64,000 nucleotides of DNA from Lactobacillus sp. ESL0677 (GCF_029392875.1 NZ_CP113946.1:744001-808000), one strand, 5' to 3'; shown: positions 18,340-28,424, numbered from the stretch's first letter. Notes: generated from the sequence alone by a model not told the origin. Made by a program: numbers and translations.

Positions 18340-19120
18340 AAATTTACATCAAACCTTTGAACGAGGAACAGTCAATGAAAATCGCGTGTTGCGTGGAGTT
18401 AACCTTGAATTAGAAGCCGGCGATTTTGTAACAATTATCGGCAGCAATGGCGCGGGAAAATCAACGTTACTCAATTGCATTGCGGGAACTTTACCCATTC
18501 AAGAAGGGCAAATTATTTTAAATGGTACCGATATTAGTAAGTTACCCGTTACTAAGCGTGCCAAAAACATTAGTCGCGTCTTTCAGGATCCTAAGATGGG
18601 AACAGCTGTCAGATTAACAGTTGAAGAAAATCTGGCTTTAGCAATGAAGCGCGGGCAACATCGCGGCTTTCGTGCAGGTGTTAAAAGACAGGATCGGCAG
18701 TTTTTCAAGCAGCAACTTTCCCAACTTGATTTAAATTTAGAAAACCGCTTAGATGCCGAAATCGGGTTACTGTCTGGTGGTCAAAGGCAAGCAATTACGC
18801 TATTAATGGCAACTTTGCAACGACCAGATTTAATTTTACTTGATGAACATACGGCTGCTCTTGATCCGCGAACCTCGATTACGGTAATGCAATTAACTGA
18901 AAAATTAATCAGTAAGCAAAAGTTAACGGCATTCATGGTTACGCATAATATGGAAGATGCTATTCGCTATGGCAATCGGCTTATCATGCTTCATCAGGGT
19001 CGCGTGGCATTAAATCTTGCTGGAGAAGAAAAGAAAAAGATGACAGTGCCCAAGCTGATGGAACTATTCCAAAAGCACGTTGGTTCAGAGTTAAAAGATG
19101 ATGCAATCCTGCTTGCTTAA
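18317..19120 (+). CDS. trpZ: ABC transporter ATP-binding protein, TrpZ-like
   Basis: This is the ATPase of the uptake system, 267 aa. Walker A GSNGAGKST is near residue 42, the signature is LSGGQRQAI, and Walker B is LILLDEHTAALDP with the downstream H-loop VTHNMEDAI. The frame extends upstream to 18257 but ATG 18317, with aggggaga before it, gives the normal start MSQVLKIKNL. It overlaps the permease end, which implies coupling. Confidence 0.9.
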   Translation: MSQVLKIKNLHQTFERGTVNENRVLRGVNLELEAGDFVTIIGSNGAGKSTLLNCIAGTLPIQEGQIILNGTDISKLPVTKRAKNISRVFQDPKMGTAVRLTVEENLALAMKRGQHRGFRAGVKRQDRQFFKQQLSQLDLNLENRLDAEIGLLSGGQRQAITLLMATLQRPDLILLDEHTAALDPRTSITVMQLTEKLISKQKLTAFMVTHNMEDAIRYGNRLIMLHQGRVALNLAGEEKKKMTVPKLMELFQKHVGSELKDDAILLA

Positions 19121-19160
19121 TTAGTTGTCAATAAAAGTATTCATAAAATTTGCTTAATTA

Positions 19161-19216
19161 AAAAAAGGCCTTTGCTAATTGCTGTGCAACACAGCTTTTA
19201 GTCAAAGACCTTTTTT
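19161..19216. terminator. Terminator downstream of the ABC uptake operon
   Basis: A long imperfect stem in which aaaaaaggcctttg on the left pairs with caaagaccttttttt-like sequence on the right, followed by a T run. 19217-19352 holds no gene that I can see. Confidence 0.75.
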
Positions 19217-19352
19217 GATTATTGGATTTGCCTAGTTTCAGGCATTATTATCATTTTATGCGAGAAAAGGATTCTTGATAATTTTTTCTAGCATAAAAAT
19301 CAATCCTTATTTGTTTTATACCTTTAGCGCATATTTAAATGGCAGACTATTT

Positions 19353-19799
19353 TCAATTGAGCTTACTTGGTAATTTTTTTGAAAAGCGTTTTTGGGTTTT
19401 ATCAAATGAATAACCGATTTTAGCATAAAATTGATGTGCGCTAGTTCGACTAGTACTTGAGTTTAAGCGAATTGCTGTAATTTGCTTTTCTTTGGCATAT
19501 TCTTCAATTGTGGTCATTAGTGCGGTGCCGATGCCGCGGTGCTGTGCAGCACTATTTACGGCTAACGCCATAATGTTGAGCATGGGGTCAAGGTAAGTTT
19601 CTTGATAAAGTTCCGCGTGAACATAGCCTGTGATTTTACCTGTGTGAGCATCTTCTGCCACCAAAATTAAATGGTGGGGATCAGCGAGCAAGTGTTGCAT
19701 GTTGGTTTTCGTCTTAATTAGCGGATAGTTATATCCAAGCTGGTCGCAATTTATTTTCTGAATAGCTGCACTGTCTGTTATTTTTGCATGTCGAATCAT
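19353..19799 (-). CDS. GNAT-family N-acetyltransferase
   Basis: This is a 148-aa acetyltransferase of the GCN5 superfamily. The acetyl-CoA loop AQHRGIGTALMTTIEEYAK is near residues 87-105, and the C-terminal part has RLNSSTSRTSAHQFYAKIGY, as in the drug/peptide acetylating group. The acceptor is not predictable. It lies 2 bases after the ABC-2 permease gene on the same strand and so is the last gene of that operon. Confidence 0.85.
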   Translation of the reverse strand: MIRHAKITDSAAIQKINCDQLGYNYPLIKTKTNMQHLLADPHHLILVAEDAHTGKITGYVHAELYQETYLDPMLNIMALAVNSAAQHRGIGTALMTTIEEYAKEKQITAIRLNSSTSRTSAHQFYAKIGYSFDKTQKRFSKKLPSKLN

Positions 19800-19801
19800 T
19801 G

Positions 19802-20521
19802 TTAGTACCGGTGTCCTTTAGTTTGCCGAATTTGTTTAAGCTGAATGAGATAGGCAATTAAGCCGATAAACAACCAAATAATAATTGTGAAATAACTTGC
19901 TGTGAGGTTACCTTGACCAGTTTTAATTAAGTTAACTGGCCCGTAAAAGGGAAATAGCACAGCAATTTTCGCAAGCCAAGCTGGGTAAGCTGTAATAATT
20001 ACCAAAATGCCGGAGACAAGCTCAATTAAGGAACTAAACAGATTTTGAGCAAAATATGGGTCATTCATCTGCCACGAAATTGTCCAAGCAGTAAAGCCTA
20101 AAATAATGCCATTAGTGCAAAGCAATGGTAATAGTGTTAAGGCACGAGCGATAATCGTTAACGGTGCACCAAAGCAGAAGGCAAGAAAGAGGTTAATTAT
20201 TGCTAGTAAATAGCCAACGATCAAGGCTACGATTGCTTTACTGAGCCAATAGCGCGGACTAAAGGGACGTTTAGTAATCATTTCAAAATCGATGCACAAA
20301 TTTGCATCTTTAACCAGTAGCTCATTCATTGTTTGCAAGGATAGTCGTGCAGCATCTATTGCAATCGATGCAATGCCAACACTCCAATTAAACCTTCCCG
20401 TATATTGCGTTGTAATTAAGACTAGCAATAAGAGGTCGATTAACGGCGTTAAGAAAAAGTAAACTAATTTTGTACGCCAGTTATTTAAGAAAGATAGTGA
20501 AGAAAATTGGGTAGCAATCAT
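19802..20521 (-). CDS. ABC-2 type exporter permease subunit
   Basis: A 239-aa membrane protein with about six hydrophobic segments, consistent with an ABC-2-type permease. No catalytic motif is expected. It overlaps the 5' neighbouring permease by one base (ATGA-type junction at 20521) and is followed by the GNAT gene. With the second permease and the ATPase it would form a heterodimeric exporter. The substrate is unknown; such systems export peptides, drugs or lipids. Confidence 0.75.
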   Translation of the reverse strand: MIATQFSSLSFLNNWRTKLVYFFLTPLIDLLLLVLITTQYTGRFNWSVGIASIAIDAARLSLQTMNELLVKDANLCIDFEMITKRPFSPRYWLSKAIVALIVGYLLAIINLFLAFCFGAPLTIIARALTLLPLLCTNGIILGFTAWTISWQMNDPYFAQNLFSSLIELVSGILVIITAYPAWLAKIAVLFPFYGPVNLIKTGQGNLTASYFTIIIWLFIGLIAYLIQLKQIRQTKGHRY

Positions 20522-21252
20522 TAGAGAATCTTCAGAGCTCCTTTCTTTCTAGCCAAAAAGTTGACTTTTCTGACAACAACATTAATTAAAAGCAGCCATA
20601 GACCTAGACTAACGCCGTACGACAACCAGTTGAAAGTAACTTGTCTAGTCAATGTTGCAATTGGTGCGGTAATTGGAATTAGCCATTGTGAAAAATTAGT
20701 TATGGGTTCTAGAATTTTGCTATTGCCAAATAAGCCGGCTAACAGAAGGATTGGTGTTCCGATTAATGTTTCGTAGACCATTGCATCGGCTGTTAGTGTT
20801 AAAAATGAAGCAATTAGCATTCCCATGATAGCCGCGCCAAGCCATAATAGAAAAATAATCAAGATTAGTTGCAAATTAACATTGCCGGTAGCAACGCCAA
20901 GTATTTTGGCTAATAAAAAGCTGAGTGGAAAGGCACACAGACCGTAGGCAGAAGCGGGTAATAGGAGTGTGATTAGGGATGCACGCTCATCGAATTGATT
21001 ATTCAATAAATAAGGTAGTGTTCCCTTATATTTTTCAAAACTGATGCAGCCAGCGACTGTTGTACATGATGACCACATTCCAAAAATACCACTTTGCAAC
21101 CATAACATGGAATTATCCAAGTTGTGATTGGCGTAGGCAATGGTGTACTGCATTAAAAAAATCGCGGTAGTACTGGTAATTGTCAACCAAACAAAGTATT
21201 GGTCAGACAGATAATCTTTAGCGTGAAAGAGGAATAAACGAATAAAACGCAT
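20521..21252 (-). CDS. ABC-2 type exporter permease subunit
   Basis: A 243-aa membrane protein with about six helices, the partner of the downstream permease. It starts one base after the ATPase stop, with an SD (gaggaag) inside the ATPase gene end. The sequence is poorly conserved, and the assignment rests on topology and operon position. Confidence 0.75.
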   Translation of the reverse strand: MRFIRLFLFHAKDYLSDQYFVWLTITSTTAIFLMQYTIAYANHNLDNSMLWLQSGIFGMWSSCTTVAGCISFEKYKGTLPYLLNNQFDERASLITLLLPASAYGLCAFPLSFLLAKILGVATGNVNLQLILIIFLLWLGAAIMGMLIASFLTLTADAMVYETLIGTPILLLAGLFGNSKILEPITNFSQWLIPITAPIATLTRQVTFNWLSYGVSLGLWLLLINVVVRKVNFLARKKGALKIL

Positions 21253-21253
21253 G

Positions 21254-22018
21254 TTACTTCCTCCTTAACTGTGGTGCTAAGGCTAAGTAAGATTCCTCTA
21301 GTGTTGCTGGTCTGTCAATGTGACTGACTTTTGACAAGTTAACAATATCGTTAACACTGCCAGTGGCAAAGACTTTACCACCGCCAAGTAAAACAATGTG
21401 GTCAGCCAAGGTCTCAACCTCGCTCATTGTATGGCTAGTTAGTAAAATACTAATCCCGCTATTTGCCAAATATTTAATTGTGTCACGAATGCTCTTAGCA
21501 ATTTCAACATCAAGCCCACTTGTTGGTTCATCAAGTAAGAGTAAATTAGGTTGACCTAAAAGTGCTCGGGCGATATGTAATCTCTGGGTCATCCCTTTTG
21601 AAAATGTTCCTGCCTTTTTGTCAGCCACATTCGCTAAGTCTACAATTTCTAGAACGCGTTTAATTTCATCTTTTTGCTGGCGATAGGAGATCTTGGCTAA
21701 ATCGGCAAAGAAAGCCAGGTTTTGTCTAGCAGTTGCGTTGCGATAAAAGCCCAATTCGCCACCAAAAGAAACGCCCATTCGTGGTCGTCTTTTTGCAGTA
21801 GTAATTTCTTGGCCATTAATAAATATCTGCCCAGAAGTAGGAATTAAATAGCCGCCAATAATTGATACGGTGGTGGTTTTGCCAGCACCATTAGGTCCTA
21901 AGAGCGAAACAATTTCGCCTTTAGCAATTGTGAAAGAAACGTCAACAAGTGCGTCAAACGACTGTTGTCCGTTTTGATAAATCTTTTTTAAGTGTTTAAC
22001 TGATAATATATTTTCCAA
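21254..22018 (-). CDS. ABC exporter ATP-binding protein (ABC-2 type)
   Basis: This is an ATPase of the CcmA/drug-exporter type, about 254 aa. Walker A is GPNGAGKTT, the signature region is TFSKGMTQRLHIARAL, and Walker B is LLLLDEPTSGLD, followed by LTSHTMSEV. The frame opens at TTG 22036, but a second TTG at 22018 has ggaga at good spacing and gives MENILSVKHLKKIY, which fits the family. It powers the two downstream permeases. Confidence 0.87.
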   Translation of the reverse strand: MENILSVKHLKKIYQNGQQSFDALVDVSFTIAKGEIVSLLGPNGAGKTTTVSIIGGYLIPTSGQIFINGQEITTAKRRPRMGVSFGGELGFYRNATARQNLAFFADLAKISYRQQKDEIKRVLEIVDLANVADKKAGTFSKGMTQRLHIARALLGQPNLLLLDEPTSGLDVEIAKSIRDTIKYLANSGISILLTSHTMSEVETLADHIVLLGGGKVFATGSVNDIVNLSKVSHIDRPATLEESYLALAPQLRRK

Positions 22019-22200
22019 AAAATTATTCTCCGTCAATTAAGTTGTAATTTGATCAATCACTAAAAAGGAAGGTGTGATTATTGATCGGATGATTACAGGT
22101 TAATTTGAAGAACAAATTGATGTAACATTAAGTCTATGAGAAAAATTATAACATAGATTTATTTTTGTGCTAGATCTTTTTAATAAATAAGGAGAATATC

Positions 22201-22323
22201 ATGACCTCATTTAAGTATTTACAGCACGTAACGATTGGCAAAGTGAAAACAAATCAGCCAATTAAAAAAAGAAGGATTTCTTATTTCAGAAATCCTTCTT
22301 TTAGTTTAATCAACAGACTTTAG
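22201..22323 (+). pseudogene. Truncated 5' gene remnant with intact SD and ATG
   Basis: ATG 22201 has a perfect SD (aaggag, 22190-22195), and the first 18 codons (FKYLQHVTIGKVKT region) look like the start of an NADH:flavin oxidoreductase/Old Yellow Enzyme. The frame then runs straight into the terminator of the convergent gene and stops at 22321-22323, 40 aa in all. It is probably the leftover of a deleted gene. The enzyme assignment is weak. The rest of 22037-22305 holds no other gene. Confidence 0.4.
22267..22302. terminator. Terminator of the FtsX-type exporter operon
   Basis: A perfect 15-bp stem (22267-22281 with 22288-22302) with a 6-base loop and A/T-rich flanks, just after the minus-strand permease stop. 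Confidence 0.88.
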
Positions 22324-25086
22324 AGCTGCCAGCATGTCAAGATTTTTCAATTTATGATTAACAATAAAACCGAGTGCAATCGTAATTACCCCAACTACGC
22401 CTAACGGCCAAAGAAAGCTATCGACAGACAGGGCAGGATTGAACATGACATTAGCTGGCGGTACAACATAGAGGATGTATTGGTAAAGTAGGTCGCCTGT
22501 CAAGTAGCCGACCAAAATTCCGATACAAGTCAGCAATATTGTCTCGCGATAGATGTACATTGTAACTTCATTATCATAAAAGCCAAGGACTTTAATAGTG
22601 GAAAGTTCACGAATCCGTTCAGCAATATTAATATTAGTTAAATTATACAAAATTACGATTGCGAGCAATCCCGCTACAATTATCAAGACAAGCATAATCA
22701 TATTGAGCGATTGAACGACGACATCAAGTTCCTGACTGATTGCAGTGTTTTGAACGACGCCACTCACACCATTTAATTTCATAAACTTAGCGGCCATGTT
22801 GCGAGTATTTTGACGTGAGCCATTTTTGAGAATAACAAGGTTGGCATTGGACTTAAACTGCCTGCCAAAGATATTTTGATAAACCGTCGGCGTCATTAAT
22901 GCAAAGTGCCCCATATACATTTCTGTAATTGCGGCGACTTTCATTGTGCGCTGGTGATTATCTTGGTCGGTCAAGGTAATATGCTCGCCAGGTTTGACTC
23001 CTAATAAGCTAGCAAGTCGCTCTGAAATCACAATCCCTTGATTAGTTAATGAGATTGGCCGTTTAGTTCGGCGCTGGTCTAAATGCAAATACTGGTGAAA
23101 TTGTTTTTTATCTTGCGGCACAATCATTGTGATGTCTTGTGTGTCACCGTTTTTGCCAGCAATTTTAGTCAAGGACTGATAGTAGATTGGCATTTCTTGT
23201 CTAACGCTGTCAGTTTTGAGCTGGTGATTTAACGCTGTTTTTTCACTAGCGGAAATCGGCGATTGTTGAGCAACAATCAAGTTGTAGTGGATGAGGTCAT
23301 TAAATTGGCGATCATTCATGTTGCTGATTGAGTTTTTAACGGCAAAACCAGTAAAGAGTAGAGTAGCAGAGCCACAAACACCGAAGATAGTCATGAGCAT
23401 GCGCTTTTTATACCGAAAAATGTTGCGTGCAGTGACTTTATGGGTGAAATTGAGATGCTGCCAAATAAACGGGATTTTTTCTAATAAAATTTTAGAGCCG
23501 GCAACAGGTGGTTTAGGCAACAAGAGCGCTGCTGGCTTTTCCTTGAATTCAGTTCTAGCAGTTAAGTATGCTGGCAAAACCGAACTGATCCAGGCAAGCA
23601 GAAGCGCGATTAGACTGATTTGCCAGTAAAAGTGCTCTTCAATCGGCGGTAAAGTTAGTGACTGGTAATAAGCATGGTAAACAATTTGCGGCATTAATGT
23701 ATGTCCCAAATAGACACCAGCAATTGTCCCGAGCGTTCCTGCAAGAAAACCATACAGAATAAATTTGTTAATAATGACGTAATCGTCATAGCCAAGAGCC
23801 TTCATGGTACCAGAGTTGATTCGTTCCTCGTCAATGAACCGATTCATCGTTGTGAAGGTAACTAGTGCGGCAACAAAATACAAGAAAATAGGAAAGACTT
23901 TGGCAAGGTCTTCAACCACTTGTGCTACTGTGCTGTAGACAAGGTCGCCTTCGCCGCCAGGGATTTCGCGCCGATTATAAACGTGGTAGGTAGGTGCTGG
24001 TAATTTATCGAGCAATTTTTGCGATTGCTTAATTTGACGCTCACCAGCTGCTAGTTTGCTTTTGGCTTGGGCAGCAGCGTGAGCTAACTGCTGCTCTTTT
24101 TTCCGTAATAGTTGTGCCTTAGTAGTTGATTCTTGTTTAGCTGCAGCTAATTGTGCTTGCTGAGCAGGCGTAGGGGCGCTAATTTGGCTAGCTTGAGCTG
24201 TAAGTTGTGCTTGCCGCAATTGTAGTTCATTTTTAGCAGTAATTAAATTTTGTCTTCCAGTTTGAATTTTGGCCTTAGCAGCCGTGATTTTAGCAGTTTG
24301 CGCCTTTAATTTTTGTTGAGCTGCAGTAACAATTCTTCGCTTGCGTTTAGGAGCTTCAGTCTTTAGCGTGTGTTCAAGTGTGCGCTTATGGTCGTTAAGA
24401 CGAGTGGCATAAAGCTTACCATAGGAGTCAAGTCCGCGCAGGTTGCGATAAGTTAAATTAGCCGTTGTGTAGATGCTTTGGTCAAAATCAGCGGGCAAAA
24501 TAACAGCGTATCCCTTTAACTCACCAGTACCGCTATTGCTTTGACCAAGATTGACATTAGATAATATTTGGCTAGAGCGAACGAACCCAACAATCTTAAA
24601 TTGGTGCCGCCGTAACATTTTTGTACCTAAGAGACTCTTTTTTTCGGTAAAAGCAATTGTCTGACCCAATTTGTACCGTTTTTGAAAATGAGCGGCAACG
24701 GCAATTTCATTGTTAGCTCGTGGCAAACGACCAGAGCGCAGTTCGTAGCGACCAACCTTTTGCGGCTTTGAAAAAATACGCCAGCTTTCGTGGCTATTTT
24801 TCAACACAGCGTCCGTCATGTAGCCGAATTCGACAGTTTGGCTGCCAGCAGCATGCCGGATTTTCTGAGTATCTTGTTTGTCTAAGCCATAATTGCTGAT
24901 AACTGTTAAGTCCGGTGTCTTTAGCGTTTGGGCATAATGATTCCCTGTGTCGCGCATGTCAGGTCCTGTAACCATCAAGCCTACAAGGGCAAAAGCGCCA
25001 ATCATCATTAAGCCAAAAATTGATAAAAATTGTCCTTTAGTATGCTTAATTGACTGCCAAAAATCTTGCCAAACAACTTTGTTCAT
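22306..25086 (-). CDS. FtsX/MacB-type ABC exporter permease with large coiled-coil extracellular domain
   Basis: This is a 926-aa permease with one N-terminal helix (about 17-40), an extracytoplasmic domain to about 390, three helices, a second extracytoplasmic domain (about 590-750) and three C-terminal helices. These are two FtsX repeats. Residues about 260-360 are an Ala/Gln/Lys-rich coiled coil (heptad-like runs of LRQAQLTAQASQ). Such long permeases export lipids, peptides or antimicrobials and are often paired with the LolD-type ATPase, as here. It ends at a strong terminator. Confidence 0.82.
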   Translation of the reverse strand: MNKVVWQDFWQSIKHTKGQFLSIFGLMMIGAFALVGLMVTGPDMRDTGNHYAQTLKTPDLTVISNYGLDKQDTQKIRHAAGSQTVEFGYMTDAVLKNSHESWRIFSKPQKVGRYELRSGRLPRANNEIAVAAHFQKRYKLGQTIAFTEKKSLLGTKMLRRHQFKIVGFVRSSQILSNVNLGQSNSGTGELKGYAVILPADFDQSIYTTANLTYRNLRGLDSYGKLYATRLNDHKRTLEHTLKTEAPKRKRRIVTAAQQKLKAQTAKITAAKAKIQTGRQNLITAKNELQLRQAQLTAQASQISAPTPAQQAQLAAAKQESTTKAQLLRKKEQQLAHAAAQAKSKLAAGERQIKQSQKLLDKLPAPTYHVYNRREIPGGEGDLVYSTVAQVVEDLAKVFPIFLYFVAALVTFTTMNRFIDEERINSGTMKALGYDDYVIINKFILYGFLAGTLGTIAGVYLGHTLMPQIVYHAYYQSLTLPPIEEHFYWQISLIALLLAWISSVLPAYLTARTEFKEKPAALLLPKPPVAGSKILLEKIPFIWQHLNFTHKVTARNIFRYKKRMLMTIFGVCGSATLLFTGFAVKNSISNMNDRQFNDLIHYNLIVAQQSPISASEKTALNHQLKTDSVRQEMPIYYQSLTKIAGKNGDTQDITMIVPQDKKQFHQYLHLDQRRTKRPISLTNQGIVISERLASLLGVKPGEHITLTDQDNHQRTMKVAAITEMYMGHFALMTPTVYQNIFGRQFKSNANLVILKNGSRQNTRNMAAKFMKLNGVSGVVQNTAISQELDVVVQSLNMIMLVLIIVAGLLAIVILYNLTNINIAERIRELSTIKVLGFYDNEVTMYIYRETILLTCIGILVGYLTGDLLYQYILYVVPPANVMFNPALSVDSFLWPLGVVGVITIALGFIVNHKLKNLDMLAALKSVD

Positions 25087-25101
25087 CGTGATGCGCCTTC
25101 T

Positions 25102-25803
25102 TTACCATTTAACATTGGCGATTGCTTCAGGATGGGGATTTTGCTCAATTTGTGTGACTTGACCATCATGAAAGTGAATCACACGGTCAGCAATTGGCGC
25201 AATGGTGCTGTTATGTGTGACAATGATTACCGTAGCACCTTTTTCCCGGCTCATATTGGCGATGATTTGTAAGACACTCTTTCCAGTTTCATAATCTAGG
25301 GCACCAGTTGGCTCGTCGCAGAGCAAAATCTTGGGGTTCTTAGCGATTGCGCGGGCAATTGCGACTCGTTGCTGCTCTCCGCCCGACAGTTCAGCCGGAA
25401 AATTATTAATGCGCTTTTGCAAACCAACATCAATTAGTGTCTGTACCGGATCTAATGCGTCCTTAACAATTTCTGAAGCAAGTTCCACATTTTCTTTGGC
25501 TGTCAAATTTTGAATCAGATTATAAAATTGAAAAACAAAGCCAATATCGTTTCTGCGGTAAGTGGTTAATTGCCGTTTGTTATACTTAGCGATATCTTGA
25601 CCATCAATGATGACGTCGCCGCTAGTGTTGGTATCCATCCCACCCAAAATATTAAGAATGGTCGACTTACCGGCACCAGATGCCCCTAAAATAATCGCGA
25701 GTTCACCTTGTTCAACAGAAAAACTAACATCATTATTGGCCAATACTTCTGTGTCACCAGTTTGATATTTTTTAAAATTATGTCTTACCTCAATGTAGCT
25801 CAT
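25102..25803 (-). CDS. ABC transporter ATP-binding protein, LolD/MacB type
   Basis: A 233-aa ATPase with Walker [10 protein letters not shown], a Q-loop in [12 protein letters not shown], the signature [14 protein letters not shown] and Walker [13 protein letters not shown]. It lies 15 bases upstream of the permease on the same strand, so the two form one exporter. Regulation is unknown; no two-component genes lie next to it. Confidence 0.9.
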   Translation of the reverse strand: MSYIEVRHNFKKYQTGDTEVLANNDVSFSVEQGELAIILGASGAGKSTILNILGGMDTNTSGDVIIDGQDIAKYNKRQLTTYRRNDIGFVFQFYNLIQNLTAKENVELASEIVKDALDPVQTLIDVGLQKRINNFPAELSGGEQQRVAIARAIAKNPKILLCDEPTGALDYETGKSVLQIIANMSREKGATVIIVTHNSTIAPIADRVIHFHDGQVTQIEQNPHPEAIANVKW

Positions 25804-25831
25804 GTAAATTTACTCCTTGAAAGAACAAAAT

Positions 25832-26644
25832 TTATTTTAAATATTCTTCTAAAACCTGCAGTACACCCATATCATTATTGCTTGGAGCTTCGTACTTGGC
25901 AATTTTCTTTAGCTTGGGATTGCCATTTTTCATTGCGTAACCAAAGCCGGCGAGTTCAATCATCTCCTTGTCATTCATGCCATCACCGAAGGCAATTAGT
26001 TCCTCTGGTTTAACGTTGAAATAACGCAGAAAATATTTGATGCCTTGTCCTTTGTTAACGCGATTAGGCATCACGTCAATATTATCAAAGCCACTTGTTG
26101 TGCAGTGGATTCGCTCGCTGCTGTTTTGGTTAAATCTGGCTTCAAGTTCACTGGCTAAGTTTGCATCGCAATTAAGGGTAAGTTTAGTCAGATTGTCGCT
26201 AGTTGGCAAGTCTGTTAAGTCCGCAACTTCAATGACATTTGGATAGAAAAAATGCATTGAACTTTTGAATTTTGCGGAAGCCTGCTTGCTAAGATAAGAA
26301 CGTTCAAGTCCGCTAGCGGTAATTTCGGTTGCTGGGTAATTTTGTTGGATAAAACTGATTAATTTAATACCTGCTTGATAAGTAAAAACGTGCCGTAAAA
26401 TAATATTGTTATCCTGTGTCAAAATGGAGCCATTGTCAGCAACAATATCAATTCGGTCTAAAAAGCCATAAAAGTCTTTTTGCAAGCGAGATAATGGTCG
26501 CCCGCTGGAAGCGATGAAGTGGATATGATGCTTGCGCAATTCGGTTAGGATTTTATCAAAACGTTGGTGGTCAAACGTCTTTTCGTCATTTACAAAGGTA
26601 CCGTCCATGTCAACGGCAACGGCCTTAAAAGGAATCTCTTTCAT
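25832..26644 (-). CDS. HAD-superfamily Cof-type sugar-phosphatase-like hydrolase
   Basis: A 270-aa Cof/YidA-type HAD phosphatase. Motif I is AVDMDGTFVND (nucleophile Asp near residue 12), motif II lies in FIASSGRPLSR, and motifs III/IV are NRVNKGQGIK and AFGDGMNDKEM. These enzymes dephosphorylate sugar phosphates or flavin and other phosphates in the cytoplasm. It sits upstream of the ABC ATPase on the same strand but 28 bases away, and may be separately controlled. Confidence 0.88.
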   Translation of the reverse strand: MKEIPFKAVAVDMDGTFVNDEKTFDHQRFDKILTELRKHHIHFIASSGRPLSRLQKDFYGFLDRIDIVADNGSILTQDNNIILRHVFTYQAGIKLISFIQQNYPATEITASGLERSYLSKQASAKFKSSMHFFYPNVIEVADLTDLPTSDNLTKLTLNCDANLASELEARFNQNSSERIHCTTSGFDNIDVMPNRVNKGQGIKYFLRYFNVKPEELIAFGDGMNDKEMIELAGFGYAMKNGNPKLKKIAKYEAPSNNDMGVLQVLEEYLK

Positions 26645-26732
26645 GTTCTTCTCCTTAATTATGTCTTAAAGTTATTATATAGTAGTTACGATAATATTTT
26701 AATTGATATTGACCATTCTTTTGTAAATAAAA

Positions 26733-26765
26733 ACAGCCCCACGTTTATTGTGAGGCTATTTTTAA
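26733..26765. terminator. Terminator downstream of the APC permease
   Basis: An 8-bp stem with one mismatch (26735-26742 with 26750-26757), flanked by A- and T-runs on the two sides. It can serve the minus-strand permease. Confidence 0.65.
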
Positions 26766-26774
26766 AATATTTAA

Positions 26775-28424
26775 TTAATCTTGGACATTATTTGGTTTTT
26801 TTCTGCCAACTAACCAGCAAAGTAGAACTGCTAAGATGGCTTCAATCACAATAATGATAATGTTTAAGCCTAATTTTAATTGACCCAAATTCATCATGCC
26901 AATGTTGTGACCGCCAAGGTAGAGATCAAGAATGATTGAGCCGATAATCAGGACAAACATTGTAATCCATTGATTGCGGCTGAAGGCAATGCCATATTCT
27001 TCTTCGCGACGTCTAATACTTGGCAAAATTACGCCTAGCCCGATTAAGACAACAATTGCGACAATATTAATGATTAATTCATACCACCAATAACTGCTGA
27101 ACTGTTTAACGTCTAGCGGGGCAATTCCTAAAACAGTTGCAACAGCTGTAACTATTAATAGGAAGAATCCTGCAAGATAAGCTAGTTTATCATTTTTGAT
27201 AAAGACATAGTCAGACGAAAATTTCTTAGAGTTCTTTCTAATTCGCATGAAGGAATAGAAAATCCAGCAGGTAACACCTGGTGAGATGATACCGTTGAGG
27301 TTTAATAACCAATTAAAAATGTCATTCATGTTAGGTAAGAAAATACCAAGTAACATGATGAAAGCTGACAAGGCAACAGTTAAGATATAGCCGTTGATTG
27401 GCAAACCGTTTTTGTTCTTTTTGCGTAAGAACTTCGGCATGTACTTGTCACCGGTATCAGAAATCAACATTCTGGTCATGGCGTCTAGTAAAACGGCTAA
27501 AAGAGCAGCGTTATAAAAGACAGATGTCCAAGACCACAAGTAGAGTAGACCTTTGCCAAGACCATATTGTCTACCAACCATGTCGAAGACGTAGTATTCA
27601 CCGTTCATCTTCAGGTCATTTGGAATATGATTGGCATTGAAGTAAATACCAAGAGCAAATGAACCAAAGACAGTTAAGAAGATGGTCATAATTGCTAGAG
27701 CAATCATTGCTTTAGGAAAGTCAGATTTTGGCTTCTTCATTTTAGTAACGTATGGCGCAACTAATTCACAACCGTTGAGGGCATAGATTAACATGGCAAT
27801 GGTAGTCCAGTAATGCATGTCAAACTTAGGAATAAGTGAGTGCCAAGTGAAGTTGGTGGTTGCCATGTGACCGCCAGATTTGCTTAGTCCAACAAAGGCT
27901 AAAAAGACAAACATGAAGGTCATAATTAACATCATGCCACCGCCAATTGTTGATAATACTTCCATTGATCTTGAGAAGTAGTGTTCAACAATAATGAAGA
28001 TAATGAACATGGCAAAAGTCATCAGAGCAAAGTTCTTGTTTGAAATTTGGTCCTGAAACTTGCCGGAGCCAGTGACGGCCCAGCCAATGTCGACGATAAT
28101 TGTGTTAGCTGAATCAACCGCATATGGAATTGAGGCTGCCCAGTATGTCCAAGCGGTAAAGTAGCCCAAAAATTCGCCGTCTGTTCCGCGGACCCATGAT
28201 GATAGTCCCCCACCTTCCTTATTAAAGACTGATCCTAACTGACCAACCATTAAAGAATATGGAATCACGTAAAAAATACACATGATAATCCATGAAGTGA
28301 CAACAGGCATTCCCTGATTTTGGAAGTTGTACATGATGTCGTCTAAGCCGATAACAGTACAAAAAGCCATCAGAGTTAATACCGGCCACGAAATATATTT
28401 CTTGTTTGAACCTATTTCATCCAC
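26775..28424 (-). CDS. APC-superfamily amino-acid permease (glutamate/GABA antiporter-like, YjeM type)
   Basis: A 549-aa membrane transporter with about 12-14 helices and a hydrophilic KKPNNVQD tail. Typical APC features are ISWPVLTLMAFCTVIGL at helix 1 and the loop with FNKEGGGLSSWVRGT. Length and helix pattern resemble the YjeM/GadC-like amino-acid antiporters. The substrate is not determinable. A 36-base spacer and a terminator separate it from the HAD gene, which implies its own transcription unit. Confidence 0.82.
   Translation of the reverse strand: MDEIGSNKKYISWPVLTLMAFCTVIGLDDIMYNFQNQGMPVVTSWIIMCIFYVIPYSLMVGQLGSVFNKEGGGLSSWVRGTDGEFLGYFTAWTYWAASIPYAVDSANTIIVDIGWAVTGSGKFQDQISNKNFALMTFAMFIIFIIVEHYFSRSMEVLSTIGGGMMLIMTFMFVFLAFVGLSKSGGHMATTNFTWHSLIPKFDMHYWTTIAMLIYALNGCELVAPYVTKMKKPKSDFPKAMIALAIMTIFLTVFGSFALGIYFNANHIPNDLKMNGEYYVFDMVGRQYGLGKGLLYLWSWTSVFYNAALLAVLLDAMTRMLISDTGDKYMPKFLRKKNKNGLPINGYILTVALSAFIMLLGIFLPNMNDIFNWLLNLNGIISPGVTCWIFYSFMRIRKNSKKFSSDYVFIKNDKLAYLAGFFLLIVTAVATVLGIAPLDVKQFSSYWWYELIINIVAIVVLIGLGVILPSIRRREEEYGIAFSRNQWITMFVLIIGSIILDLYLGGHNIGMMNLGQLKLGLNIIIIVIEAILAVLLCWLVGRKKPNNVQD

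Noticed and set aside
22306..25086. Plus-strand ORFs inside the FtsX-type permease gene
   Set aside because: They are antisense shadows of a clear permease frame with no SD or homology of their own.
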